A DNA stretch of 64,000 bases from Pyrocephalus nanus. Lineage: Eukaryota > Chordata > Aves > Passeriformes > Tyrannidae. Location of the stretch: the NCBI GenBank assembly GCA_038380795.1, contig CM076259.1, positions 65,997,741-66,061,740 on the forward strand, in the 5' to 3' direction. Every line of letters begins with the position of its first letter. Within the stretch, counting starts at the first letter, position 1. The notes below the pieces were generated by a model. It worked only from the letters and a program-made list of their open reading frames with translations. It was not told where the DNA came from and ran no database searches. Positions 34,801 to 48,010 of this stretch are shown here, piece by piece. The position numbers were made by a program, and so were the translations under genes.

Positions 34801-37800
34801 TCTGTCCTTGTCTCTGCTGTCACCAACAAACTTGGCCCGTTTTTTGCTTCTACTGTGTTGGAAAATACATTGAGGAGACTGCAGGTTCATGGTTATGGAT
34901 GACAATGTCTAAGAACCATTTGAGTCCTGAATTAAATCTCACATCTTAAAATAGTTCCTGTTTCAAAGAATGGGACAGAGTTTGCTGCCTGGGCAGAGAG
35001 CAAACAAGACAGCCTACTGGGGTGTGTCCACCCAGAAGGATCAGCTGTTTGTCAAAAGAGGTTTTTCTCTGAGATGCAGCCTGATAGTGGCATTGCTTTT
35101 CTCTCCATAGTATGAAGCTGCAACTGTACTCATATGATTTTGATGATGATGATGTTTCACACTTCACTGCTTATGAGAAGCAAATGTATCCCAAAAGAGG
35201 ATAAAGGGAGTTTGAAAGAAACTTGATCAATCATTTGAAGGTTACTGGTTTTTCTGATACACCAAACTGACACTTTTTCATTCTTTTTCTTTTCTCAACC
35301 CTTGTGTTCAAAAACACCGGTGTACTTGAAATTCTTGAGCTATTTAAATCCCTAAATCACCTCATAGTATACCAAATGAAAGCATGGTTTAAGCAACTTT
35401 AAACAATCATACAAAAAGTTAAAATAATTTTTCTTATTATTAATGTAATTTATTTGTTTGAGATTTCAGAGAAAAACTGTGTTATGACACATTTAGAGGG
35501 TTGCCAGCATAATTTAGTGGATCTAAAGATATATATGAATGTACAGTAATTTTATTACAAATAATTTATTAAGAAAAGACTAGACAGTAACTAAAGTAGA
35601 CACATGCCTCTGAACTCACATTATAAGGGATATAAACAAATGGATTTCTAAGAGATATTTATAAATCAGACTTTATTAGCAGTTCAGACCGAAGTGTACT
35701 TAAGTGCAAAGTAGTCCCAGTGGAGGGATGTAGGATTCTTAAGGGGGAATATTTTTTGTTAGGCATGACTGTAGAAAGCAACTTCTTCTTGAGACTGCCA
35801 CCTTCAATAGTAGTATGTTATGTATGGTCTCTATACAAAGTTAATAAAGTCCAAGAGATAATGAGATTAACAGAAAAATGTGTAACAGATGTTTTGTATA
35901 ATGTCTAATGTGATGTATAAGTAACTTCAATAAGGCTTTTTAAAACTGTAGTCCCCTAAAAAGAACCATTGAAAGTATGGGACCCTTAGGTAGCAAATGA
36001 AAGCCTGCACATGAAATGATAGGCTTGTTTTCTGTAATTGCTTTTCACATCTTTTAGAAACAGTTTGTGGAGAAACCCCAGGGTTCTGTGCACCACAGAT
36101 CGCAAACCACTGAATTAAACAGCCAGGACTGGTGGAGGAGTTAGCCAGTGGGCTAAAAAGGAACAAAGGAGTAATAGTTTCTAAGTGCACAGAGCACCCA
36201 GAGCCAGGGATTTATATAGCTCACACAGTTGGTTAGGCCAGTGATGTGAGTAAAGAGCACTTGGTTCATTTAGAATGCTTAAAGCCACTTGTATTTGCTA
36301 TGAAAATTTACAGTAAAAACATATGTAATAAAGGAAAAACGTGTACAGACTTTTACCCTGGAAGATAAGTTTGTGATGAAAGAAAAGGACACAAAAGAAG
36401 TGGTTAGCTGGAACTGATGAGATATTGATATTAGCCAGTCAAAAAAAAAAAAGTCACTAGGACTGAAAACTAAAAAGAAAAACAATTAAATTGAAATTTA
36501 GTCTGAAGGTAAGATTTGAGAGCCTGAGCTCTAAGGACTTCTTTTTAAGGATCCACAGCTGTAAAGGCTGAGGGATGTTTTATGGAGTCTAGATAAGAGG
36601 AGCTAAGTAATTAGTAAGCCCTAAGTAATTATAAAGGAATGCATTTTACATATTTTGATTGTAACCATTTAATGTAACCAAAGACCTAACCTAAATCTCA
36701 CTATTTCCTTCTTTAGCTTCAGCTTTAGTTGTCTATGAGGCAAGATGCATGAGAGTGAGAAATCAGAGCCAGGGGAGGCAGCAAACAGACCAGCACTGTA
36801 CCAGTGCTGTGCTGAGGGACTCGAGAGTCTAACATATTTCCTGCCAAATTTCTAGAGGTATTTTGGTGTCAATACCTCTGGTGTTGACTTTGATGAAGAA
36901 GCTGCCAACAGTGGTACCATATACTTTAGTGTAGACAATGGAGAGATTATGTAGTGTCATTCATACTCCAAATAATCACAGTATTTACAATCTAGGTCTG
37001 CTACCAGCAAGTTCTTCATGCCAACAAAGTCCATAGACCTCCTTTACAGCCACTGTTACCTGAGAGGTTTCATCCCTCTACTTCATTTCAACCAAACATG
37101 GTCACTGCCTTAGACGAAAGAGAGTGTCACTCCCTTCCTCTCCACAAAGCTCTATGGAAGGATGCATCATGTGAACGGTGCCAAAAAAGGAAGTGTCTTC
37201 TATGCCCTGGGTAGAACACAGAGCAACTCTTTGAAAGGTGGAACTTAAATTTACTTTTTCTTCACACTGACAATATCTGCTCTGCTTTTTGGCTTCTGAG
37301 GATGTTAAGCATTTAATTTTCCCGTGTTTGTATGTGTCCAGTTTTGAGACTTATGATTCTAATGACCAACAAAGATATCCAGAAGATAAGCATCAACTTT
37401 ACAGTTTCTGAGGAAGTTGAACAGTCAGGTTTTTGTGCTTAAAACCCATGATTCAGAAATACCTGTTCATAGTTACACAGAAAATAACATTTTCAATGAA
37501 GATTCTATAGCAATAATGAGATAAGCAAGTCCTGTGAAAATGAAGTAATCCATAGTATGTAGTATAAAAGACAGCAGTACAAAAATGGTAGGACAATGAC
37601 AAACATGAAGGGATTTAAAAAATAAATCTTGAGGGGATATTTAATAACTAGAAGACTGATAAATCACTATTTACCATAATTACATATATAGTAAAACTTT
37701 ATGTACATGTTTCAGTTACAATATCTCATGCTAGTGAAAGAGAATCTGCTGCCAGACCATAACAGATTGTTCCCACAGGACATCCGTTTCTTGTGTTTAA

Positions 37801-38371
37801 TTTCTTTTAAAAAGTAGGCAATACTTTGTGGATATAAAAGTATGAAAGCATAAAGTTTTTATTATGTCAGAATTAAATAGTTGTGCCACATTTTTTCTTT
37901 TACCCATATAATATTTAGTGCTGACACAGTTTTAATGCACCAGTAGATTATTTTGTATAGAGCCTTTTAAAACTACTGTAGCATTCAGAGTAAAAAAACC
38001 ACTAAAATATTTTTGGACACAGACAACTTATTTGGGATTAAACATCTTATTGAAATGGGATCAAAGAAAACTATCTAGAGAACCCATATGTCAGAAGCCA
38101 GCATTCACAGGGGTCTTAGGCATCTTCAAATGCAGGCAGATTATGTCTTTTGGTGATGAATGAGTAAACCACAGAGCAGAGCATCACAAGTGGGAGATTT
38201 TCCTACAAAGACTGGCATGGGATCTAGCCACATGTAAGATGCAGGTGTCTTGTTTGTATGGTCTAGGGAAGGCACTGGTGCTAATAATCCTGTCAGCACC
38301 ATTGACAGTATAGACATTTACCCCTGAGCTAGTCATCCAGTACTGTTGTTGTAGACAAGGAATACAAGCAC

Positions 38372-41290
38372 CACAGAATCACAGAATATGCTGGGTTGGA
38401 AGGAACACGTAAGGATTATCAAGTCCAACCCTTAGTCCTGCACAGGACCATCCCCAAGAGTCACACCATGTGCCTGAGAGGATCATCCAAACACTTCTTG
38501 AACTCTATCAGGCTTAGTGCTGTGACCATTTCCCTGGGAAGCCTGTTTCAGCACCCAACTACCCTCTAGTGAAAACCATTTTTCTAATATCCAACCTAAA
38601 GCTCCCCAGACACAACTTCAGGCCATTCCCTTGGGTCCTGTCACTGGTCACTACAGAGAAGAGATCAGTGTCTGCCCCTCCTCTCCCCCTTACAAGGAAG
38701 TTGTAGACTGCAATGAGGTATCCCCTCAGTCTCTTTTTCTCCAGACTGAACAGACCAAATGATCCCAGCCACTCTGCATATGGCTTCCCCTCAAGGCCCT
38801 TCACTATCTTTGTTGCCCTCCTTTGGACACTCTCTAAGAGCTTAATATTTTCCTTATATTGTTGTGCCAAAAACTGCACACAACTTTCAAGATGAGACTG
38901 CACCAGTGCAAAGCAGAGCGAGACAATCCCCTCCCTCAACCAGCTGGCAATGCTTTTCCCTGATGCCTTCCCAGACATAGTTGGCCCTCCTGGCTGCCAG
39001 GGCACTGCTCACTCATATTCAAGCTGGTATCAACCAGGACCCCCCAGGTCCCTTTCAATGGCACTGCTTTCCAGCATCTCAATCCCCAGTCTGTACAAAC
39101 ATCTAAGGTTTGCCCCATCCCAGATGCAGAATCTGGCACTTCCCCTTGTTGAATTTCATGTGGTTGGTGATTGCCCAATCCTCTAATTCGCTGAGGTCTC
39201 TCTGCAGGGTCTCCCTGCCTTCGAGGGAGTCAATAGCTTTTCACAGTTTTGTGTCATCTGCAAACTTGCTTAGCAACCCTTCCAGTCCTGTGTCCAAGTT
39301 ATTTATGAAGATGTTGAAGAGCACTGGGCCTAAGATAGAGCCCTGTGGAACCCCACTAGTGACAGGTCACCAGTCTGATGTTACCTCACTACCCTCTGTG
39401 CTTGACTCATGAGCCAATTGTTCACCCACCACAAGATATGTTTATCCAGCTGTGTGATAGACATTTTGTCCAGAGGGATCCTATGAGAAACTGTATTGAA
39501 AGCTTTACTCAAATCCAAAAAGATTACATTAACTGGCTTCCTTTGATCAAGTGGGTGAGTTACCTCTTCATAGAAGAAAATCAGATTTGATAAGCAGGAC
39601 TCTTCTCTCATGAAGCCATGCCGGCTGTGACCAATGACTGTGTTGTCTTTCAGGTGTTTTTCAAAAGCTTTCAGAATAACCTTCTCCATAACTTTACCAG
39701 GCACTGAAGACTGACAGGCCTGTAGTTTCTGGGGTCTTGTTTCTTGCCTTTCTTGAAAATTAGGACAATGTTCACCAGCTTCCAGTCAGCTGGGACCTCT
39801 CGGGATTCGCAAGACTGCTCAAAAATAATGGAGAGAGGTTTTGTTATGACATCAGCCAGCTCTTTGAGAATTCTGGGATGAATCCCATCAGGCCCCATGG
39901 ATTTGTAGGGATCCAGCTGGAGCAGCAGATCCCACACAATTTCAGAGTCGACTGGGAGTTGAACATTCTCACTGTCATGGACACTGAGACCCCCTTGGTC
40001 TGTCATCCATGTTGAAGACAGAGGCAGAGAAAGCATGAAACACCTCTGCCTTGTCTCTGTCCCTGTTGTGGGGTGACCATCCTCATCCTGTAAAGGGCCA
40101 ATGATATGTCCATACTGCCTATTGCCATCAATGTATTTGAAAAAAACTTTTTGACCCCCAAATTTCTGGCAGCTTCAACTCCAACTGAACTTTGGCTGCA
40201 CGAATTTTTGCCCCGCAGTGCCAAGCAACATTTCTGAATTCTTTCCATATTACTTGGCCTTGCTTTCACTGGGCATACATCTTCCTTTTTCACCTTAGCT
40301 CCAAAAGTAGATCCCTGCTCAGCCAAGCAGGCCTTCTGCCACTCTTGATTGACTTCTGACATTTGGAAATTGCCTGCTCCTGTGACCTTAGGAGGTGCTG
40401 ATGGACCCCAGCACCTGCAAAAACATTTTCCCAGGAGATCTTACTTACTAATTCCCTAAGCAGCCCAAAGTCTGCTCTCCTCATGTCCAGCACTGAGGTT
40501 TTGCTTGCACTTTTCCTCCTGTCAACAGAGATTTAAAACTGGATCACTTCATGGTCACTGTGGCCAAGGTGGCCCCCAGTCTCCACTTCACTCATGAAAT
40601 CCACTCTACTGACAAGCGGCAGATCAAGGAGGGCATCTTTCCCAGTCAGCTCCCTTAGGACCTGTTTCATTAAGTTTTCATTCAGGTTTTTCATGAATTT
40701 TCTAGCCTAGGTTGTACCAGCTGTATGATATTCTCAGTTAATTTCTGGCAACTTAAGTCCCCCATAAGGACAAGGGCAGTTGACTTGGAAATGTCCTTTA
40801 GTTCCTCAAAGAATAATTCATTGGCATCATTGTCCTGGCTGAGAGGTCTATAGCAGACTCCCACAATGATATCCACACTATAAGTTTGCCCCTTGATTCT
40901 TACCCAGGGCTCTCAACTGTGCAAACTGAGCTCCATACTTTCCCACCCTTCTATTACATACAGTGCCACCCCTCCACCTCTGCCTACCTCTCCTGAAGTG
41001 CCTGTAACTATCCAACAGGGTGGCTCCAGTCAGATATCTCATCCTACCAAGTTTTGCTTATGCCAATGATGTCAAAACTCTGTGACTGGACCAAATATTC
41101 CAGCTCATCTTGTTTGCTCTCACACAGTGTGCATTGGTATAAAAACATTTCAGATATGCTACACTGTAGCCAACACCTTGTAATGCAGATTGAGGGATCC
41201 CACGAGTGCTTTCAGCACTGTTCCCTGCTCACCTGGTTACCTGCTGAGGGCTTCTGACTCCTCATGGGGCTGCTGCATGGGGGCTGTCTC
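38372..41290 (-). mobile_element. CR1 LINE, 5'-truncated, about 2.9 kb
   Basis: The left end (38372) is the CR1 3' terminus: an AGAATCACAGAATA repeat remnant, then GGGTTGGAAGG and the CAAGTCCAACC block. To the right follow antisense ORF2 sequences in the right order, with the RT C-terminal part, RT core and endonuclease, up to about 41150 and perhaps 41290. The 5' end stops there, as is typical for truncated CR1 copies. Its subfamily carries an AAGTCCAACC-type 3' end close to the tail of the SINE at 49267. Single-base frameshifts and stops show it is not active. Confidence 0.93.
38560..41150 (-). pseudogene. Decayed CR1 ORF2 (endonuclease and reverse transcriptase)
   Basis: Minus-strand frames give successive pieces of CR1 ORF2. 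The endonuclease start lies near 41140-41045 (KQDELEYLVQ, DIIGISKTW then a stop) and a central endonuclease piece with VGVCYRPLSQD at 40876-40691. A linker with RRADFGL is at 40493-40290. The RT N-terminal part with KSMGPDGIHPRILKELAD and NYRPVSL is at 40036-39690. Next comes VIFLDLSKAF (39704-39400), [17 protein letters not shown] (about 39360-39300) and FADDTKL at about 39268-39248, followed at once by a stop. The C-terminal thumb-like part with RRATKIVKGLEGK is at 39005-38560. The RT core aspartates of FADD are present, but at least one frameshift near 39700 and many stops interrupt the frame. It is a relic. Confidence 0.9.
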
Positions 41291-43219
41291 TCGTTTTCAG
41301 GGATTCATTTATTTCATTCAAACATGAACATCTCAATTGGGTACAATTAGTTTCTCCCTAAAAGTATCTGTCTCCCTAATTGACTATAAAGGGAGCCTAC
41401 ACATCTTGCTCAGGTGTAGATATTTGCTTTATTAATATATAGAGTTAAATGGAGTTCATTCTCCTTGATTTGTGAGTTCTAACTCAAACTCTATTACTCA
41501 AAACCAAAAACTAGGCCCAACTTCCAAAGTGATAAGTGTGATCAGAGGAGACATAGTAAACAACAATTACATTGTTATAAATCAATTTATATGAAAGTGG
41601 CGCTGCTCTCCATTGTTGTCTTCATATTCTGAAGAACTTGTTAGGCAGGCAGATGTCTGGGATCCAGTGCCCACACCATGAAAGAAGGTTAAACATGTAC
41701 TCCTCACTCCCAAGAACACTATCTTGCTCTTCAGACTCTAATTAAACTTGGAGAAGGCTCCCTCAGCCTCCCCAGAAAAGCTAGCTCACAGAAGACAAAA
41801 GTACAAGAGCTTTGATGCCACAAAATAGCAAACAAGAAGCAGGCTAATTCATAAACCAGTGGTGAATACAGTCCACTAGACAGAGAAGTATAACCTGGTG
41901 CCTAGTGGGGAAATGAATCAGTAAAACATTTAGGAACCAGGGACTTGCCACCAAGATTTCTGTCTATAGATCTGGGAGCCTTATTTCTCGGCCAGTGGTC
42001 AATCTTCCTTTTGCTTCTTGACTATGTCTGCACTTTTTAGTTTTGTCTTACAGGGTTTTTTTGGAAGCTTCTGCTTCATTGTGGGTGAAGGGAAGCAATA
42101 TAATTCACATTCTTATAAAAATGAGAGAGATAGGTATCATCAGGGCTGATGGTATGTAGAGCAAGAGGGCAGATCTAGGAAGAGTAGGGCAGGATATCAA
42201 TAGAAGATCCCTTAAGCAGGTCATATTTTTTTGGTTGATTGGTTGGTTTTCTTTTTCTTTAAATGAGAAAAGCACAGAGAATTCCAAGCAAAACAAATGC
42301 AGTCAAATCTACGCACTCAGAAGAGAAAGAAATTATCACAGTCCAGGAATTATGTATTTCAGGCTATTGCCATTCCTGTTGGGTGCTGGAGGAGGAAGAA
42401 AATACCATCATTAGTATTTCCTTGCACAGGTGCAGGATTGGCTAGTGAGGCAGTAGTGATTTACAATACTGTCAAGGACATCTTCAGCTCCTAATCAAGG
42501 AAAAATTCAATTTTTTTTTCTTTACTCAGGCCTATATTTCATTTTTTATAATCCTTTTCCACTTGAATACAGAATACTCAGCTAAACTCCCACCTGAGCC
42601 CTTTAGGAGCTGTAACTAAATCCAATAAACTGCCCACCCTTAGTGGCTGGGATACTACTGCCTAAGATCACAGCATTTACAAAAATGAGAGCAGGACTCT
42701 ACTTCTACAACATGGGCATCACCCTATCCCTGAATCTTTCATTCATCTGTTCTCTGTGCACCAGACTGAACCTAAAAATTTCTAAAATAAATAGATTTTC
42801 TTTACAGACATTGAAAATAAAATCCTCAGTGACTCAGTCAATAAAAAATGATTCAGCAAACCATAAAGTTTAAGACCTTAATTTGATTATTGAAACTTGG
42901 CATTTGAATAAATCACATTTCCAGAAAATCATTCTGTCTTCATTTTTAGGTGCTAATAAATGAAAAATCAACCACTTCTCTTGCTATTTCATTCTTTTTG
43001 TGAATCATTCCTAGTGGTAAACACGAGTTGTGTTCACAAACTGACGCTAAACCTCAACATAGTATTCTAGCAGAAGAGTAATCTTTCTGGACCTAAATAT
43101 CACCTTACCTGTTTGTGCCTCAAAGACCTGGAAGAATTCTCTTTGCTGTGCTATCGTGTAGGGTTAGATGATATTATGACACCTCTCATTGTTTCCTGAG
43201 CTACTGATTTCCAGAATAC
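41291..43219. other. Intergenic sequence, nothing recognised
   Basis: AT-rich sequence with no gene or repeat family I can support. Short open frames at 42105-42445 and 42643-42873 look random. Confidence 0.55.
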
Positions 43220-43650
43220 AGTTTTCTACTGTTTAGATGTGACCTAGATGCATAATTTTGCATTTAACTTGAATGGGTTCAGCTTGCCAAGCAATCCAAA
43301 TTTTTCTTTATACCTTCCTGGTCTTCATAATTATGTACCACTCTGCCAATCTCTGTCAGTAATGTAAGGTATCAGCAATGTTTTGATATTTACTAAGGCA
43401 TATGGAAATCTTAAATAGTGTCTTTTAAGTCCTAGTTCTTATGACCCATATTTGAAACCATTCAACACTTACTGAAAAAAGCCCCACAGCTGAGAGTGGA
43501 GTGTTAGCCAGTTCTTAATGCATTGAGTGTCTGCTTATTAATCTTGTGATGTATGTGAATTTAAGATACTTCAACCAAGCATTTTTGACACATGGGCAAC
43601 CACAGAGTTACTTGAAGTCAAAGGTGGTAAATATTTCCATATGGGGAAAC
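43220..43650 (-). mobile_element. Old, diverged CR1-like LINE fragment
   Basis: The + strand retains the landmark order of an antisense CR1-clade ORF2 segment: a GATGCATAATTTTGCATTTA start, CCAAGCAATCCAAA, CTTCATAATTATGTACCACTC, CCAATCTCTGTCA, then GTTAGCCAGTTCTTAATGCA and ACTTGAAGTCAAA. It carries many substitutions and indels and no usable frame. It is much older than the copy at 38372, and an ancient amniote CR1 subfamily fits best. Ends are approximate. Confidence 0.65.
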
Positions 43651-45479
43651 TCAGAGAAATAATTAAACCTCCTCCTACTTATAATTAATGAAACAGTAGA
43701 AGTTTTCACCCTGTGATTACACTGAATACAAATTCAGGAGGACGTAACTGATTTGCATGTAGTACTGCATCTGCAAGAGAGAAGAAGTCGGAAAACAAGC
43801 AAAAAAATGTACAAGAGGAATGAAAACAGGGAAAAGCAGTGTAGTCATGACAGAAACGAAACAGGGAGACCTTTTAGAGTGATGTTGTCTGGAAAGCTGG
43901 CATAGAACTGTGAGAAAGGAAACGCTCTCCTGTTGTTTAATTGTGCTGTGTTTGGAGTAATGGAACCTCTGTGTACATTCTTTGTAAATTAGAATGATTG
44001 CAGTAAGAAAAATATTTAACTCCTATGGCATCAGGCAGCCATGGTTTCTTAGATGAGGGCTGAGATCACCTCAGCCTGTTGTTGGAAGCAGGATATTCAA
44101 GTGTCAAAGCAACTCATATTAGTCTGGAATTCCAGCGAAATTCACAGGAAGTGTAAAGTCAGAGTGATGGACAATAGCTCTGAAAAAATGTTTATTTCGA
44201 AGACTTGTAACTCCTGAACTCTTTTGTGAATAGAGTGACTGTGATGAAGAAATTCTTTGTGCCTAAATTTGTGTTTTTGCTCTTCTAGCTTGTCATCCTC
44301 AAAGGTGTGAAACTGGAAATACAGGTTTTGTAGGGTTTTTATCATGATTTCCAACAATTTATGACCTTCATGTAGCAATAAACTAATCTTTTTGTTACAA
44401 TAAAGTTCACTTCTTAGTTTCCCTAAACAAATTTCCACATTTCTCTATGTCTATTTTGTATTCTTTATAGTCTATTATCCAATTTTTTCAATCTTCTACT
44501 AAAATTAGTCAAGGTTATTCTGCCTTTGCTGTAGAAGGAGAATATTTTAATATTCTAATAAGTTGTATTTTTAAATTGTTTAAAAATATTAAATACGTAG
44601 TTGTAATGATTTTTTTATGCTTCCTTGTTTTCATCCAGATCAGCTGTGCTCATACTTAACTTTGTGAAAACAGTTGTTTCAAAATCCAAGCATACATATT
44701 TCTGATTGTCCTTTTCCTTGCTTACCTGCATGCATGTAATAACAATATAATACAATAACAATAAGCAGCTATAAACAAACTTAATCAAAACAAGATGTTC
44801 CTAAACCAGTTCAGTAATTAAGAAGTTTTTACTCATCATTAACATACCCAAAGTAAAATTATCTTTTCTTGGTTGTAATGTATTTTATGTCACAGTCATT
44901 TAGAAATTATATATTTAACTCCTGAAGGAGCTTTTGAGGACCAATAGCACCCTGCTATTGCCAGTAAATATCTGTAATCCATGAGCTCATGAAGCATAAT
45001 TTAAAAACAGATGGATTGCTTTTCCCTCTTATTCTCCTGAAAGTTGTTCCGAACTCAGTTCTACTACTTACAAGCCTGCTTCATGTTTCCAACCTGAATT
45101 AATACCTGTTTTCCTTAGCTTACGTTTTCCCCATGGTGGGACTTATTCTCTTTATGTTTTTAATAGAAAACATAACCAGTTTTCAGGGAAGCTAATCATG
45201 TTTTATAACCCTTTCTCTGTAGCATGGTTAATTTATCCTTCTTAAATAGAGCTGAAACTAAGGTTATCATATGTAAAGTGATATTAATACTTTCCTATGT
45301 CTACCAAAATGTATCCATAGGTACATTTCAGTGTATTTGTTCCCAAGTTTGAAGTTTTATCATATTGTGTTTTTCAGTTATTCTATAACAAGATTTTGTA
45401 ACTATATTGTTCTGTCATACCCACCTCTTCTATCATATTATTTGTAACTTCAAATGCTAGAATTCATTGATTTTCACAG
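43651..45479. other. Intergenic sequence, nothing recognised
   Basis: AT-rich single-copy sequence. A 98-codon minus-strand frame at 44142-44438 has no recognisable domain and no flanking gene structure. Confidence 0.55.
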
Positions 45480-45860
45480 ACTCTTGTGGTAGTTAAGGTC
45501 AGGATGCATCTGTGGAGATAATTTCATCCAATCAGCCTGCTTAAAGCAGCATCACCAAGTGCAGGTTTCCCAGGGCCATACCCACTCAGGTTTTAAACAT
45601 CTGTGAGACTGGAGATTTCACAAGCTTTCTGGGCAACTTGTTCCACTGTTTGAATTTCTTTTATAGAAGTTTCCCAAATTTGAATTCTCCACATTGATCT
45701 TTCTTCCCCCACCCTCACGTACATTAGAGAAAAGCCTGGAAGACAGATACTTCTGTACCTCTTAGTCACAGTCTTCAGAGAACAGATATATGCCTTTTTT
45801 TTCAATATCCTTTGATTCTGAGGTTCCAGCAACTCCTTCATAGCATCTTCCTCTTATCTA
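45480..45860 (-). mobile_element. Diverged CR1 LINE fragment (3' UTR / ORF2 end side)
   Basis: The + strand shows an antisense CR1-like segment with GAGACTGGAGATTTCACAAG, CTTTCTGGGCAACTTGTTCC and ACTGTTTGAA in the expected order and spacing, then a weaker match to about 45860. The copy is old and truncated at both ends. Confidence 0.65.
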
Positions 45861-46987
45861 ATCTGTCCCACCCAGGCAGGTTTTAACAGGTAATTTTAGT
45901 ATTCCAATTATATGAATCACCTCACCAGATTTCACTGTTTCACTTGTGTAATATTTCTTCTTTTCAATGAGAATTTCCAATTCTTCTTGCCCATTAAATC
46001 AAATCAAATCAACATTTAAGAAATTGAAAAAATGTATTTTTCTTGATGCTTGTGATCATTGTTTTGATTTATTAATGACATGCTGATTTGAACTACATTG
46101 ATGCCTCTCCATTCTATTATAATTTGATGCTTTTTCTGATACCCAAGAAGATGAGAAATTTACTCTCCTCCCTTGGAGGAGCTGCACACCAGTTGAAATT
46201 CACTGTCCTTTCTGTGGCCTTGATGTAGTTTGAGATTTTCAAAAACCTCCTTCAATTCCTCACTAGCTACCCATCCTCCAGTATCTTCTGTTTTTTCCTT
46301 TCCACGATACCAGAAGGTTGACTGCCAAGACCACTTCAGCTTCTCCTTGTTTATCTCTCTTCTTGGACCTCACTGTAATTTGCATGTTCTCTCTGTGGAA
46401 AATTGACCACAGTGTATATCATGAGCAGTAGAGACTTGCCAGACAACCTCATAATCCAGCCCAATCTTGCAGTTACAGTGGATCTTGTGACCCCACCATG
46501 TACATATGTAAACAGTGCAGATATTTACATAAAACCAGTGAGAGGCAGATAAAATATTTCCTCTTCCATAGAATTTTGCAGTGCAAAGATATCAAAAGCA
46601 TCATTTAGAGCACCTATTTTATACATGATCTAGAGTATACAATAACAAAAGCTCAGTTATACACAATCTAATGAAAAAATTAACTTGATTCATTTCCAGG
46701 GGTAGAACAGAGTAAAATTCTTTTGACCTGAACTCTGCCCTGTGAAAATACAATGACAAATAGAGTATTTTTACATTGATGCAGTTGCAGTTTTTCTATT
46801 TAAGTTTTCGATTTTGCTGTTCAATTTTTTTTTTACTACATTTTATGGAATATTTGTTAACCTCATCTATTTTATTTTTAAATTTCTTACTATCAAAGTA
46901 CAAGACAGAGCTCAATTGATTCATCAACCACAAGACTCAAAGTGGACACTAAATGAAATGTTGTTAGTATTTTATTTACCAGTGTTC
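45861..46987. other. Intergenic sequence, nothing recognised
   Basis: Contains a short (AAATC)n run (45996-46012). The segment 46150-46500 is less AT-rich and may be another old insertion, but I could not identify it. Confidence 0.5.
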
Positions 46988-46992
46988 CTGAC
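46988..46992. repeat. Target-site duplication, left copy
   Basis: CTGAC, paired with CTGAT at 48006-48010 on the other side of the solo LTR (one mismatch). Confidence 0.75.
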
Positions 46993-48005
46993 TGTAGTGG
47001 GTTGACCCTGGCTGGATGCCAGGTGCCCAGTAAAGCCACTCTCCCCTCCCCTCTTCAACTGGACTGAGGAGATGAAAAAAAACCAAAATCCATGAATTGA
47101 GATAAGAGCTAGGAGAGGTCACTTTCTGATTACCATCACTGGTAAAACAGACTCAAAGTGGGGATATTGATTGAATTTATTACTAGCAGGATCAGAGCAA
47201 AAGAGTGAGAAGTAAAATAATCGTAAAAACACCTTGATCCCACCCCTCCTTTCTTCCACCTCCTCCCCCCTAGCAGTGCAGGGGGATGAGTAATGGGGGT
47301 TACAGTCAGTTGTTGTCTGTGCCGCTGCTTAGAGAGAGGAGTCCTTCCCCCTGTCCATCCTCTACTGGAGACTGTCTTTCACAGACCTCTCTAGCATAAG
47401 TCAGTCCCATGGGCAACAGTTCTTCGTGAAACTGCTGTCCTGTGCATCACTCCTCTATGGGGTACAGTCATTCGCAGATGAGCTGCACCTTCACAGATGA
47501 GCTGTGGGTCCCCCACAGAGCCAGAAGTCTTACTTGGGAAAATCTGCTCCACTGTGGACTCCTCTCTCCATGGGCTGCAGGTCCCTGGCAGGACTCTGCT
47601 CCATCTTGGGCCTCCCACGGGGTCAAGCCTCTTTCAGATATCCACCTGCTCCAGCATGGGCTCCTCCATGGGCTGCAGGGGGGTCTCTGCACCCCGATGG
47701 TCTCCCATGGGCTGCAGGGCTCCTTCTGCACTGACCTTGGTGTCCACATTGTTGTTCACATGTTCTCACTCCACTCTTCCCTGGCTGAAATTGTTTCTGT
47801 GCAATACCTCTGTGTTCTTAAATACGTTATCACAGAGGCGTTACTGTCACTCCTGACTGGCTCGCCCTTGGCCAGCGGCAGGAAGTTCGTCCTGGAGCCG
47901 GCTGGCATTGGCTCCACCAGACAGGGGAAGCTTCCAGCAGCTTCTAATAGAAACCACCCCTGTAGCCCCCCTGCTACCAAAACTCAGCCCCAGAAACCCA
48001 CTACA
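46993..48005 (-). mobile_element. Solo LTR of an endogenous retrovirus (ERVL-like), 1,013 bp
   Basis: The ends are TGTAGTGGGTT and AACCCACTACA, perfect 11-bp terminal inverted repeats with canonical TG...CA. Flanks CTGAC (46988-46992) and CTGAT (48006-48010) are a 5-bp target-site duplication with one change; five bases fit ERVL-type integration. The inside (about 47380-47740) is made of degenerate repeats of a CTGCTCCAGCATGGGCTCC-like unit. On the minus strand a TATTTAAGA TATA-like box occurs near 47820 and an AATAAA signal near 47180, so transcription direction is inferred as minus. No gag, pol or env sequence is present, so recombination between two LTRs has removed the interior. The sequence matches my memory of an LTR type common in bird genomes. 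Confidence 0.85.
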
Positions 48006-48010
48006 CTGAT
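48006..48010. repeat. Target-site duplication, right copy
   Basis: CTGAT, partner of CTGAC at 46988-46992. Confidence 0.75.

Larger units (their letters stand above)
26461..38371. other. Gene-free intergenic sequence
   Basis: This is nearly 12 kb without a gene or transposon I recognise. It includes a poly-pyrimidine/poly-purine hairpin (27511-27553), a GC-richer unidentified patch (27040-27320), a T16 run (29936-29951), a (CTTGC)n microsatellite (31864-31888) and a (GAT)n run (35140-35154). Open frames of 60-110 codons here are isolated and look like chance. Confidence 0.6.

Noticed and set aside
36840..37260. Coding-looking stretch suggesting a processed pseudogene
   Set aside because: Short open segments occur in several frames on both strands, but none resembles a known protein and there is no poly-A tail or gene structure.
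38713..39590. + strand frames within the CR1 copy
   Set aside because: They are antisense to the ORF2 relic.
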